Shown piece by piece: positions 8,547 through 16,986 of a stretch of 64,000 nt of DNA (position 1 is the stretch's first letter; each line of letters begins with the position of its first letter). Position numbers and translations under genes: made by a program. The notes below the pieces were generated by a model. It was given only the letters and a program-made list of their open reading frames with translations. It had not been told where the DNA came from and did not search any database. The DNA comes from Gemmatimonadota bacterium. GTDB lineage: Bacteria > Latescibacterota > UBA2968 > GCA-2709665. Location: the NCBI GenBank assembly GCA_028877215.1, contig JAPPFJ010000007.1:151883-215882 (forward strand), given 5' to 3'.

Positions 8547-9914
8547 TCAGCGCCGCCTGCGCCAGACCCCGATGCCGACAACGACGGGTATGGCCGGTAT
8601 GATGACGACGGAAAGCCACGAAAGCCACAAGAGGTCTTCTGCCGTCATGACCACGCCCCTGAACGCCCACATCTTGGGACGGATGGAGATCAGATCTCCC
8701 TCCTCCATGAGCCAACTCACCGCGTTCATGAACAGGTCGCCGTTGCCTACCGTGTCAAAGAACTCGTTGCCCGCGAAATCAGAGTCTCCAAAGACGACGA
8801 TCCGGGTGTGGCGCAATCCCACGCCGGATGGAAAACGACGAAATTTCGGTCTGTCGAGCGTGGCGACCGCGATGGATGCCGGGCCCTGCAGATCCCTCCC
8901 GGGATCGTAGACCGGCGAGGCGTCGGGCAGCTTCTCCTCCCGCCAGCTGTTGCGCGGATGCGTCGTCACCAGTTCGCGAGTCTGCATACCGGCGGCGTCT
9001 TCCAACAGGGCAACGGATCGCGCAAGTCTGTAAAAGGTCCTCAGATTGCGTTTTCGGTGTTTCTCCGTAACCGGATGCCTCGCGTACCAGACCGAGCCCG
9101 GCATCGAGGGGTCGCCCGGTCCCCAACCCAGGACGTAGTCATTGTTGACCTGGATACCCCATCCCGCCAGCAGCGACTCCAGACCGGTTTCGCCGCCCGG
9201 GTCGAGCATAAACAACCCGGAACCGCCTCCGGCGAGATAGTTGCGGATCGAATCCGCCTCGGTCCGGGAGAATGCAACCGTCGGTCCGGCCACGATCAGC
9301 AGATCGCAATCCTCAGGCACGCCCTTCCCCGCATCCAGTACAAGGGTGTCCCGAACCCCGTACCCCGCTTCCTTCAATGCCTGCCCGACGCGGATGAAAT
9401 CACCTTCAGGTGCTTTCAGCGTCCGTTCTCCATGTCCCGTTGAAAAGTAGACGGTTTTATCGCGTTTCCGGACGACCTTGGCCACCGCATTCGTCAGGTG
9501 ATTCTCCTCGGTTCCCGAAATCCGTTCTTCACGTTCGGCCGAAATCACCACCGAGATGCGTGGTTTGCCCACGCCGTACCGCCTGGCTTCACCGGGATGT
9601 ACCGCCGGGTCGACCATTTTAAAGGTGAACCTGCCGGAGTGGTATGCGTACGCTTCGAGTCTCTCCACGAATCCGGCCGTTTCCGGGTCGGTATCGTGGA
9701 AAAACGCCAGGACGTGCACGTCCGTCGTCAACGAATCCAGCAGTGTCGCGGTCTGATCGGAAAGGCTGTGCATGCCACCCTCGGTCACGTCGATCCGTTG
9801 GTGATAGCGCGTGGCCAGATAGTTGATAGCAACCACAATCGCAAGCAGCGCGAGAACGGCAACCATGGTACTCGAACCGTATTTGAGCAGACGTGAACGA
9901 AAGATTCCCATCAT
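8547..9914 (-). CDS. GldG-like ABC transporter auxiliary protein
   Basis: A 455-residue protein with an N-terminal membrane helix (about 15-34), a long periplasmic domain and a C-terminal helix (about 430-450, before the WRRRR end). It carries the signature strings of the GldG/ABC-auxiliary family: the LATRYHQRIDVTEGGMHSLS start, YFSTGHGERTL, LLIVAGPT and FMLDPGGETGLESLLAGWG. In Bacteroidetes, GldG forms an ABC exporter with GldA and GldF that is needed for gliding. In other phyla the homologues work in unknown export. The permease gene ends 3 bp before this start, and the ATPase precedes that, so the full exporter is present. I make no claim that this cell glides. Confidence 0.8.
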   Translation of the reverse strand: MMGIFRSRLLKYGSSTMVAVLALLAIVVAINYLATRYHQRIDVTEGGMHSLSDQTATLLDSLTTDVHVLAFFHDTDPETAGFVERLEAYAYHSGRFTFKMVDPAVHPGEARRYGVGKPRISVVISAEREERISGTEENHLTNAVAKVVRKRDKTVYFSTGHGERTLKAPEGDFIRVGQALKEAGYGVRDTLVLDAGKGVPEDCDLLIVAGPTVAFSRTEADSIRNYLAGGGSGLFMLDPGGETGLESLLAGWGIQVNNDYVLGWGPGDPSMPGSVWYARHPVTEKHRKRNLRTFYRLARSVALLEDAAGMQTRELVTTHPRNSWREEKLPDASPVYDPGRDLQGPASIAVATLDRPKFRRFPSGVGLRHTRIVVFGDSDFAGNEFFDTVGNGDLFMNAVSWLMEEGDLISIRPKMWAFRGVVMTAEDLLWLSWLSVVIIPAIPVVVGIGVWRRRR

Positions 9915-9917
9915 CCT

Positions 9918-10694
9918 CTATCGCCTCCAGCGGCGCGATTCAAGCGCGGCGTGCGTCAAGAAGAGAAAGAAGAATGTAAACGTCAGAAAGAAGATCACGT
10001 CGCTGCTGTCGACCACGCCGCGCGCCATATCCCGCGTGTGATCGATCAGCGAAAGATAGAACAGAACGGTTGCCCATTCGCGCCCGATGAGTTCGGGCGA
10101 ATACCGCACGACAAAGAGCAGAAGGAGGAGGACAAACGCGATGACCACCGCGACGATCTGCTTGTCGGTGAGCGAGGAGGCCAGAATGCCCACGCTGATG
10201 AACGATCCTCCCAGCAGCATGATCGCGGCGGACGCGGAGAGTACCCGCGCCCAGTTCAAATCACCGTAGAGCGACACGACAACGATCAATGAGAGAAGCA
10301 ACAGTTCGATAATGACGTACAGGCCGAGACAGGCAGCGAATTTGCCGAGTATGATCTGCCACGTGGTCAGAGGAGACGTCATCAGAAGTTCGATCGTCCC
10401 GGACCCCTTCTCCTCCGCGAACAGTCTCATCGTCAGCATTGGCGTCACCACCAGCCAGACGAGACACTGGCTGAGGAAAAAATGGAAAACGACGTCCTCG
10501 TTTACGTTTGGCGGATCGACGCCATGCTCCTGATGCTGAAACGTATAATTCAGGCACTTCGCGCGAAACTCCACGACCTCGTTCTGGAAGAGATATCCCA
10601 TCATCACGAGAAACCCCGTCGCAACCACGTAGGCGATCGGCGAGCCGAAGTAGGAACGCATTTCCTTCCAGAAAATCGCGGCGACGTTTCCCAT
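9918..10694 (-). CDS. ABC-2 type permease (GldF-like)
   Basis: A 258-residue integral membrane protein with about six hydrophobic helices. It contains the ABC-2 permease hallmarks LFAEEKGSGTIELLMTSPLT and WQIILGKFAACLG. It overlaps the end of the ATPase gene by one base and is followed 3 bp later by the GldG-like gene. Together the three genes form an ATPase, permease and periplasmic-auxiliary set, placed inside an operon with MoxR, DUF58 and Bat genes. The transported substrate cannot be read from the sequence. Confidence 0.85.
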   Translation of the reverse strand: MGNVAAIFWKEMRSYFGSPIAYVVATGFLVMMGYLFQNEVVEFRAKCLNYTFQHQEHGVDPPNVNEDVVFHFFLSQCLVWLVVTPMLTMRLFAEEKGSGTIELLMTSPLTTWQIILGKFAACLGLYVIIELLLLSLIVVVSLYGDLNWARVLSASAAIMLLGGSFISVGILASSLTDKQIVAVVIAFVLLLLLFVVRYSPELIGREWATVLFYLSLIDHTRDMARGVVDSSDVIFFLTFTFFFLFLTHAALESRRWRR

Positions 10695-11629
10695 CAGGAG
10701 GTCGCCTCCTCGCTTGTCGTCAATTCGTGGAAGATGTCTTCCAGTCTGGCGGTAATCGGCCTTAATTCCACCAGCCCGAGGTCGCGCTCCACCAGCCTGG
10801 ACGCAATCGCCGGACGCATATCGGTATCGCCGGAAACGTCGACCTCCAATGCCGGGTCCTCGCTTGCGCGCCTGACGTCCACGACACCCGGGACTCCCCC
10901 GATGGCGTCGGCGGCGGCATCCAGGTCGCCCGACACCGCCACGTAATACCGCCGGTTGCCCGACGCATTCGCTGTGAGGTTTTCAGGCGTATCCACGGCC
11001 GCTATCCGACCCCTGTTGATGATGATCACGCGGTCGCAGGTCATTTCCACCTCGGGCAGTATGTGTGTGCTCAGAATCACCGTGTGTTCGCGGCCCAGTC
11101 CGCGGATCAACCGGCGAATCTCCTGAATCTGGTTGGGGTCCAGTCCGATGGTCGGCTCATCCAGGATAATGACGTCCGGATCGTGCAGAATGGCCTGGGC
11201 GATACCCACCCGCTGGCGATAACCCTTCGACAACTGGCCGATCAGCTGTTTCGCCCGATCCGTTATCCCGCATCGTTCCATCGCGCTGTCCACGCGAGAC
11301 CTTCGATTATGTGACGGCACGCCCTTTATCCGCGCGACAAAGTCCAGATACGAACGCACGTACATGTCGCTGTAGACCGGCGGATGCTCCGGCAGGTACC
11401 CGATGCGCCTCTTGACCTCCATCGGTTCGTCGAAAACGTCGAATCCGGCGATCCGGGCGGTCCCCATCGTCGCCGGCTGAAAACACGTCAGAATGCGCAT
11501 GGTGGTGGTCTTTCCCGCGCCGTTGGGACCGAGGAATCCGACCACTTCCCCCTTCTCGACGTTAAACGTGAGGTCCCTGACCGCCACCAGCGACCCGTAT
11601 TGTTTGGTCAGATGATCGACTTCGATCAC
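10694..11629 (-). CDS. ABC transporter ATP-binding protein (GldA-like)
   Basis: A 311-residue ATPase with Walker A GPNGAGKT (residues 34-41), a signature motif of the LSKGYRQR type, Walker B VIILDEPTIGLDP and the switch histidine in LSTHIL. A C-terminal domain of about 90 residues after residue 215 is typical of the exporters that pair with ABC-2 permeases (GldA/CcmA class). It lies 10 bp after the DUF58 gene ends and overlaps the permease start. It powers the adjacent ABC-2/GldG-like complex. Confidence 0.9.
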   Translation of the reverse strand: MIEVDHLTKQYGSLVAVRDLTFNVEKGEVVGFLGPNGAGKTTTMRILTCFQPATMGTARIAGFDVFDEPMEVKRRIGYLPEHPPVYSDMYVRSYLDFVARIKGVPSHNRRSRVDSAMERCGITDRAKQLIGQLSKGYRQRVGIAQAILHDPDVIILDEPTIGLDPNQIQEIRRLIRGLGREHTVILSTHILPEVEMTCDRVIIINRGRIAAVDTPENLTANASGNRRYYVAVSGDLDAAADAIGGVPGVVDVRRASEDPALEVDVSGDTDMRPAIASRLVERDLGLVELRPITARLEDIFHELTTSEEATS

Positions 11630-11639
11630 AACGGCCTCC

Positions 11640-12521
11640 CTACGCCGCGATCTGTTGCGCCCGTTTCCTGAAGAAACGCATCAACGCGTCCACGTACGTC
11701 GACCCGGTATGAATATCGACGCGGTCGATGCCCACCGAACGGAACAGCTGATCCCTGCGTTTCTCCGCCCTGTCGTTCAACTGCCTGAAGAGATACCGGA
11801 ACTCCTCGTCGGATGTATCGACGAGCATCTCCCGTCCCGTCTCGGCGTCTTCCAACTCTACCAGACCGACGTCGGGCAATTCACGTTCTCTAGGGTCCTG
11901 GAGAACGACCGCAATCAGGTCGTGTCGCTTGCCGGATACCCGCAACGCGGCCTCATAGCCGGACGCCAGAAAGTCGGAGACGAGAAAGACGACGCTCTTT
12001 CGTTTGTTGATCCGGTTGAGATAGTCCAGTGCCGCGCCGATGTCCGTACCCCGGCGACTGGGTCTGAAGTACAACAATTCCCTGATCACGCGCAGCACAT
12101 GCATCCTGCCCTTTTTGGGCGGGATAAACACCTCCACGTCGTCGGTGAAGACGATCAGGCCCACGCGATCATTGTTTTGAATGGCCGAGAATGCCAGCAG
12201 AGCGCAGATCTCGACTCCGATTTCCCCCTTCATCTGCGAGACCGTGCCGAAATCTCCGGATGCGCTGGCGTCAACCATCAACATCACCGTCAACTCACGT
12301 TCTTCGTCATAGACTTTGACGAAGGGGTGTCCCATCCGTGCGGTGACGTTCCAGTCTATCGACCGGATATCGTCTCCCAACTGGTATTCACGGACTTCGG
12401 CGAACGCCATCCCCTGCCCCTTGAAAACGGAATGGTACTCTCCGGAGAACACAGTGTCGACCAGGTACCGCGTGCGCAGTTCGATGCGACGCACTTTCTT
12501 GAGTATTTCAGCAGGAATCAT
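11640..12521 (-). CDS. DUF58 (vWA-like) protein
   Basis: A 293-residue cytoplasmic protein. It has the DUF58 hallmark YQLGDDIRSIDWNVTARMG near residues 46-64, followed by VMLMVDASASGDFG, which is a degenerate MIDAS-like segment. DUF58 genes sit next to MoxR ATPases in many bacteria, and here the MoxR gene ends only 4 bp upstream. The protein is thought to be a substrate or adaptor of the MoxR ATPase. No membrane helices are seen, unlike BatA and BatB. Confidence 0.88.
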   Translation of the reverse strand: MIPAEILKKVRRIELRTRYLVDTVFSGEYHSVFKGQGMAFAEVREYQLGDDIRSIDWNVTARMGHPFVKVYDEERELTVMLMVDASASGDFGTVSQMKGEIGVEICALLAFSAIQNNDRVGLIVFTDDVEVFIPPKKGRMHVLRVIRELLYFRPSRRGTDIGAALDYLNRINKRKSVVFLVSDFLASGYEAALRVSGKRHDLIAVVLQDPRERELPDVGLVELEDAETGREMLVDTSDEEFRYLFRQLNDRAEKRRDQLFRSVGIDRVDIHTGSTYVDALMRFFRKRAQQIAA

Positions 12522-12525
12522 CGTG

Positions 12526-13521
12526 TCAGGGCACCTCGACGTGATCGAATATCCGGCGGACGACGTCCTCCGAGTCGACCTCTTCCGCTTCGGCTTCGTA
12601 CGTTACGATCACCCGATGGCGGAGAATGTCCAGGCCCATGGCTTTCACGTCCTCCGGCGTCACGTAACCCCTGCGCCTCAGGAAGGCGTGGGCCTTTGCC
12701 GCGCGCGTCAGAAAGATGGAGCCGCGCGGGGAACATCCATATTCGATCAGTTCGTTGAGATCCTGGATACCAGAGGCCGCCGGATCCCGGGTTGCCAGCA
12801 TCAGGTTCACGATGTAGTCCTTGATCTTGTCGTCGACGTACACCCGGTCGACGACCCCCCGCGCCCGAATGATGTCTTCAGGCCGGACCACCGGGTTCGC
12901 GGCCGGGGGTTCACCGCCCTCCATCCTGTCGATGATCTCCCGTTCCTCTTCACGCCGCGGATAGGTGACGCGGACCTTCATCATGAAGCGGTCCACCTGC
13001 GCCTCGGGAAGGGGATAGGTTCCCTCCTGCTCTATGGGATTCTGAGTGGCAAGGACGAGAAACGGATCGTCCATGAGGAAGGTCCTGTCGCCGATGGTCA
13101 CCTGGCGCTCCTGCATCGCCTCGAGCATTGCGCTCTGAACCTTGGCGGGCGCTCTGTTCACTTCGTCGGCGAGTACGAGTTGCGCGAAGACAGGCCCTTT
13201 TTTCGGTACGAATTCGCCTGTTGCCTGGTTGTAGATCATGGTGCCGATCAGGTCCGCGGGCAACAGATCGGGCGTGAACTGAATGCGGCTGAAAGAGGAC
13301 TGGATTGCCCGCGCCATCGTGGTGATGGTTAACGTCTTTGCCAGACCGGGCACGCCTTCCAGCAACACGTGGCCGTTGCACAGCAACCCGATCAACAGCC
13401 GTTCAACCATGGGCTGCTGACCCACGATCACCCGGCCCACCTCGCCCGTGAGGCGCTGGACGAACGCGCTCTCACGTTCCACTTCATCGTTCAGTTGCTG
13501 GATATCGGCTGCGATCATCAT
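12526..13521 (-). CDS. MoxR-family AAA+ ATPase
   Basis: A 331-residue AAA+ ATPase of the MoxR group. Walker A is GVPGLAKT (residues 56-63) and Walker B is LVLADEVNRAP with D119/E120. Sensor 1 lies in FLVLATQNPIEQEGTYPLPEAQ, followed by the DRFMM segment. It begins with tandem ATG codons at 13521/13518 with AGGA upstream and heads a run of twelve closely spaced genes reaching batE. MoxR proteins act as chaperones that activate vWA-domain partners, and three vWA or vWA-like partners (DUF58, BatA, BatB) follow. A likely terminator of the upstream gene lies at 13556-13601, so the promoter should be between that hairpin and 13521. Confidence 0.92.
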   Translation of the reverse strand: MMIAADIQQLNDEVERESAFVQRLTGEVGRVIVGQQPMVERLLIGLLCNGHVLLEGVPGLAKTLTITTMARAIQSSFSRIQFTPDLLPADLIGTMIYNQATGEFVPKKGPVFAQLVLADEVNRAPAKVQSAMLEAMQERQVTIGDRTFLMDDPFLVLATQNPIEQEGTYPLPEAQVDRFMMKVRVTYPRREEEREIIDRMEGGEPPAANPVVRPEDIIRARGVVDRVYVDDKIKDYIVNLMLATRDPAASGIQDLNELIEYGCSPRGSIFLTRAAKAHAFLRRRGYVTPEDVKAMGLDILRHRVIVTYEAEAEEVDSEDVVRRIFDHVEVP

Positions 13522-13555
13522 CGATGTATCCTAAGACGCTGATTCGAAATCAGCT

Positions 13556-13601
13556 TCCAAAAGAACACCGGACGGTTTCCGTATACACCGATACCGTCCG
13601 G
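13556..13601 (-). terminator. Likely rho-independent terminator after the TPR lipoprotein gene
   Basis: On the minus strand a perfect 9-bp stem (CCGGACGGT with ACCGTCCGG, plus positions 13568-13576 and 13593-13601) encloses a 16-nt loop. It is followed by TGTTCTTTTGG, a short T-rich tract. The hairpin lies about 130 bp after the stop of the lipoprotein gene and about 45 bp before the MoxR start. It would separate the two transcription units. The T tract is interrupted, so it could also be a leader hairpin. Confidence 0.45.
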
Positions 13602-13732
13602 CCGGGTTGCGTTGACAGAATGTTGAGAAACCATGGCTCCACGGACTTGTTGACAGCCTGCAACGTTGAGTGAAGTCGGGTCGGGCGCGACGGCATGGAT
13701 CTCATTCCGAACCTGTCACATCCGTCCCAGAT

Positions 13733-14224
13733 TCAGTTCCCACCTGCGGCCGAAGTCGAATCGACAGGAAACCAATCCTCGGGCGACTTACCGAGATTCC
13801 GGATCGAAATGGTGGCATCGTCATTCAGTTCAGACTTCGGGAACATATCGATGACCTTCTGATACGCTTCGCGGGCTTTTTCAAATTTACCCTGGAGGTC
13901 GTAGGCGTACCCGATCATAAACTGGGCCTGATCGGCGTACCGGCTCTCCGGGAAACGCCGAACCAGCGTCTCATAAGTCCCGACGGCCTCGTCGAATTTG
14001 TGTCGATTCAGCTGCACGCGTGCAAGACCATGCAGCGCCAGGTCTGCCCTTGGATCATCCGGATAAAAATCCAGGAACTTCCTGAGATGTACTTCCGCCT
14101 GCGGATAGGTCGCCTGCTTGTGCGCCGCCGCCGCCCCTTTGGAAAACAACTCGTCCGCGGATTCGCGGGCGCACCCAACGATAAGGGAGGCCGCCAATCC
14201 CAGGACACACGTCCACCGGATCAT
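13733..14224 (-). CDS. BamD/YfiO-like TPR lipoprotein
   Basis: A 163-residue lipoprotein. The ATG at 14224 was chosen because it follows AAAGGAG by about 9 nt and begins a signal peptide with a lipobox ending in C18 (SLIVGC). Upstream codons of the longer frame lie in an AT-rich intergenic region. The mature part holds TPR-like helical pairs (KQATYPQAEVHLRKFLDFYP, HKFDEAVGTYETLVRRFPES, GKFEKAREAYQKVIDMFP). This spacing is typical of BamD/YfiO and YbgF-C proteins, which assemble outer-membrane proteins. At 163 residues it is shorter than standard BamD (about 240), so it could be a smaller envelope TPR lipoprotein instead. Confidence 0.6.
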   Translation of the reverse strand: MIRWTCVLGLAASLIVGCARESADELFSKGAAAAHKQATYPQAEVHLRKFLDFYPDDPRADLALHGLARVQLNRHKFDEAVGTYETLVRRFPESRYADQAQFMIGYAYDLQGKFEKAREAYQKVIDMFPKSELNDDATISIRNLGKSPEDWFPVDSTSAAGGN

Positions 14225-14586
14225 TCTGAAATTCCGCTCCTTTCTAATAAGACAACACTTCAACCGAACCCGAGTTCCGAAATTCTCAACGACGTATTCA
14301 GGGGTCACCCGCGTTCCGCCGTGCATCGAAAGCACGCGTCTCAGTGCGCCATGGTGTCGGTCTTGACACCAGATCCAACCGCACCCGACAGAAGTCCTCC
14401 GGAATGAGATCACCGCTTCCGCCCTTCCCACAATTGAAAGCGGATATTTATATCTTCTTTATTTTAATGAGGATAATTCGAAGAACAGGCGGAACGCAAA
14501 TCTACAGGATTGCGCATCGGGAGTCAAGCATTTTTTGCTTGAAGTCCGGCGCAATCGCGGCACGGCACTCAGATGAGCGAGGTACC
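14225..14586. other. Intergenic region, no gene seen
   Basis: This 362-bp space separates the stop of the propeller protein gene (14587) from the start of the TPR lipoprotein (14224), both on the minus strand. The middle part, about 14440-14485, is conspicuously AT-rich (runs such as TATTTATATC and TTTATTTTAATG) against a GC-rich background. It probably holds the promoter of the lipoprotein gene. I could not identify a convincing -35/-10 pair, a tRNA or a small conserved ORF. Confidence 0.4.
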
Positions 14587-15648
14587 TCAAACAGGCACAT
14601 CCACGACGTATATCTGGCTGACGCCCGTCCGGTCCGAAGTATAAATGACCCGTTTCCCGTCGGGACTGAACGACGGGTGCGGGTGAGACCACTGAGGCCC
14701 GTATGTTTCGGGACGCGTCTTGCGGTCATCCTCGGGGACCGTTTTCGCCCACTGCGATCCACCGTTCGAGCTGCCGGGAAAGCACAATGTCTCGTGATTG
14801 CCGGTCTTCGGATCGATCAGCTGCAACCCGACGTCGGGACAGGTGGTGTCGCACACGATGAGGGAGCCGTCAGCACGGGGCGACGGGTGCCAGGCGTTAA
14901 AGGAAGCGATTGTCCGGTCTTCGTCCTCCCCCGCCCTGATTCCCCGCAGGGCGTATGGCCAATGCACGAACATCACCTCATCGGAATGCCCCAGAAACGT
15001 CTCGTGCGTGATCCAGACCGACCTGTCGTGGGCAAACAGCGCACGTTCAGCGCTCCCGTCAATCCTTACCTCCCACATGCGCTGATTCACGTCGCTCGAG
15101 TACAGGATGAGGTCCGGGTCGACCGGGCAGACCTGAACGTGGCCGACGGCGCGGGGCGGTTCACGCACCACGCGGAATCCGGACCCGTCGGTCTCCACCG
15201 CGACCACCGCCGATGCTCCGTCCCGGTGCAGCGAGGTCACGAGGCGCGCGCCATCTGACGAGAGACTGCACCCACCCGCGCTGCCGCTGCCGAAGTCGGC
15301 CAGAACCGACTCCTCGAGCGTGTCTATGTCTACGGCGCGTACCTGCCCGCCCGCATTGTAGAATACCCTCTGCCCGTCTCGCGACGGGCAGGCGGCGAAG
15401 CCTCCGAACCCTTCGGTATCGGTCAACTGCGTGATCGTTCCGGCGGCATCGTCCATTTTGAAGAGGTCGGGTTTCCCGCAGCGATACGAGGTAAATACAA
15501 TGGTCTTTCCGTCCGGCGTCCAGGACGGGTTCGAAAAGTACAGATTGTGACTGATGGCGGGATGGTCCGTCATCTGACGGATCGATGCACCCGTTCTCTC
15601 GTCCGTCAATCTTCTCGTCTCGGAAGCGAATGTACGTCCTTTGCCCAT
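14587..15648 (-). CDS. Oligogalacturonate-lyase-like beta-propeller protein
   Basis: A 353-residue protein. The start at ATG 15648 is supported by GGAG 12 nt upstream and lies 38 bp after the oxidoreductase gene stop. Repeated propeller blades can be read (NPSWTPDGKTIVFTSYR, FAACPSRDGQRVFYNAGGQ, LSSDGARLVTSLHRD, HPSFSPDGKRVIYTSDRTG). The SHNLYFSNPSWTPDGK opening resembles family PL22 oligogalacturonate lyases. These cytoplasmic seven-bladed enzymes split unsaturated digalacturonates using a Mn-binding histidine cluster; several histidines are present here (HETFLGHSDE, HWPY, HPSPR, HPHPSF). No export signal is visible, which fits a cytoplasmic enzyme. A TolB-like propeller of other function is the alternative. 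Confidence 0.65.
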   Translation of the reverse strand: MGKGRTFASETRRLTDERTGASIRQMTDHPAISHNLYFSNPSWTPDGKTIVFTSYRCGKPDLFKMDDAAGTITQLTDTEGFGGFAACPSRDGQRVFYNAGGQVRAVDIDTLEESVLADFGSGSAGGCSLSSDGARLVTSLHRDGASAVVAVETDGSGFRVVREPPRAVGHVQVCPVDPDLILYSSDVNQRMWEVRIDGSAERALFAHDRSVWITHETFLGHSDEVMFVHWPYALRGIRAGEDEDRTIASFNAWHPSPRADGSLIVCDTTCPDVGLQLIDPKTGNHETLCFPGSSNGGSQWAKTVPEDDRKTRPETYGPQWSHPHPSFSPDGKRVIYTSDRTGVSQIYVVDVPV

Positions 15649-15686
15649 TAGGGAATCTCCGAAACCTGGCGTTTCCGGGGAACTGA

Positions 15687-16886
15687 CTACCGCTTCGGAA
15701 AGAACACGTCCACGCACGCATCCACGTCGAACGGATCGACAGCATATTCTCGCTCGAATCGTTCAAGCAGGTCCGTTTCCCGCGACGTGGGTTCCCGCAA
15801 TGGCAGGTCCACCGGCTTCCCTCCCAGCCGCCCGGATTCGGCCACCGCCAGTTCGATCTCGATGTCCTTCCGCGCCCTGTATCCATCATATCGCGTCGGC
15901 AGGTCGTCCAGTACCGCCCTTGCAATACTGTCCATCTCCTCCACGATCGCCAACCCGCGAGGAGACGTCCGGTATTGCGGCCACGGATTCCGCCAAACGA
16001 GCGGCGGGTCGGTCTCCACCACCATCCGGTCCAGCACCTGCATCCCGTCCAATTCGCGCGTTTGCGTCCTGATCGAACAGACGGTTGCGCGGCCGCCGCT
16101 CAGCCGCTGTGCTTCCGTGGTGGTATGCACGTCATCCTCGACAATGGTTCCGGTGGTGCCGTCGACCTGAAACAACGTCTGGCTCTTGCGACCGAGGGCC
16201 CTGCCGTGATACATGGAAGAGTAGGACATCACGGCCAGCGCGCCGTTCGCGAATTCGACCAGGTCCATCGTCCAGGATTCGGTTTCGTATTGACGAATGT
16301 CGCTTACGTTCACCCTGGGAATCGGTGAATTCATCGCCAGGCCGGTGACGCGCACGGCCTCGGAATCGCACGCCATCGCCCGGACGTTGCTCACGATGTG
16401 GTAGCCACCGGTCTGAAAGAGGGAGAACACCCGCAGGACGTCCCCGATGTGCCCGGCCTCGATCGCCATGCGCTTCATCAGATGCATGGGTTCCCGGCAG
16501 AACTGCTCGGCCACCTCCAGCCTCACCCCGCCGCGTTCGACCGCCCGGAGGAGAACGTCGGCAGTCTGCAGCGTTGGTGAGATCGGGGTTTCCACGATCA
16601 GACTCACGCCCCGCTCAGCCAGGTACGCGCCGACGGCGTGGTGGGAATCGGCGGGCGTACTGATTGCCGCGACGTCGAGGTCTTCGTTCGCCGCCAGGTC
16701 CTGGACCCGCGAATAGGCGGGGACACCGTATTCCGCGCCGACCGACCGCGCCTTCGCTTCATCCACGTCGCACACGGCCGCCAGTTCGAACACGTCCGAC
16801 ATCATGCGGATCACAGGCAGCCGCACGCCCAGTCCCCGGCTGCCGCATCCCACCTGTGCGATCCTGAGTTTGCGGTTATCCGACAC
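15687..16886 (-). CDS. Gfo/Idh/MocA family oxidoreductase
   Basis: A 399-residue NAD(P)-dependent dehydrogenase-like protein starting at GTG 16886 with AAGGA upstream. The N-terminal Rossmann fold has GCGSRG at residues 13-18 and AAVCDVD after strand 2. The family's EKP motif is changed to E99-T100-P101 (VETPIS), so the lysine that usually acts in hydride transfer is missing. The C-terminal half has the usual open-sheet domain. It lies 38 bp upstream of the propeller protein and probably shares a transcript, which suggests a sugar or uronate breakdown role. The altered motif leaves open an inactive or differently acting protein. Confidence 0.8.
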   Translation of the reverse strand: MSDNRKLRIAQVGCGSRGLGVRLPVIRMMSDVFELAAVCDVDEAKARSVGAEYGVPAYSRVQDLAANEDLDVAAISTPADSHHAVGAYLAERGVSLIVETPISPTLQTADVLLRAVERGGVRLEVAEQFCREPMHLMKRMAIEAGHIGDVLRVFSLFQTGGYHIVSNVRAMACDSEAVRVTGLAMNSPIPRVNVSDIRQYETESWTMDLVEFANGALAVMSYSSMYHGRALGRKSQTLFQVDGTTGTIVEDDVHTTTEAQRLSGGRATVCSIRTQTRELDGMQVLDRMVVETDPPLVWRNPWPQYRTSPRGLAIVEEMDSIARAVLDDLPTRYDGYRARKDIEIELAVAESGRLGGKPVDLPLREPTSRETDLLERFEREYAVDPFDVDACVDVFFPKR

Positions 16887-16986
16887 GGTCGTCCTTGGTT
16901 TGATTAATTACCGTATGCTGAATCGGCAGGTCCGGATTCACGACTCTGCCGTTCGCACCGGAAATTGTCTGGCGTAGAGTGCCCGG

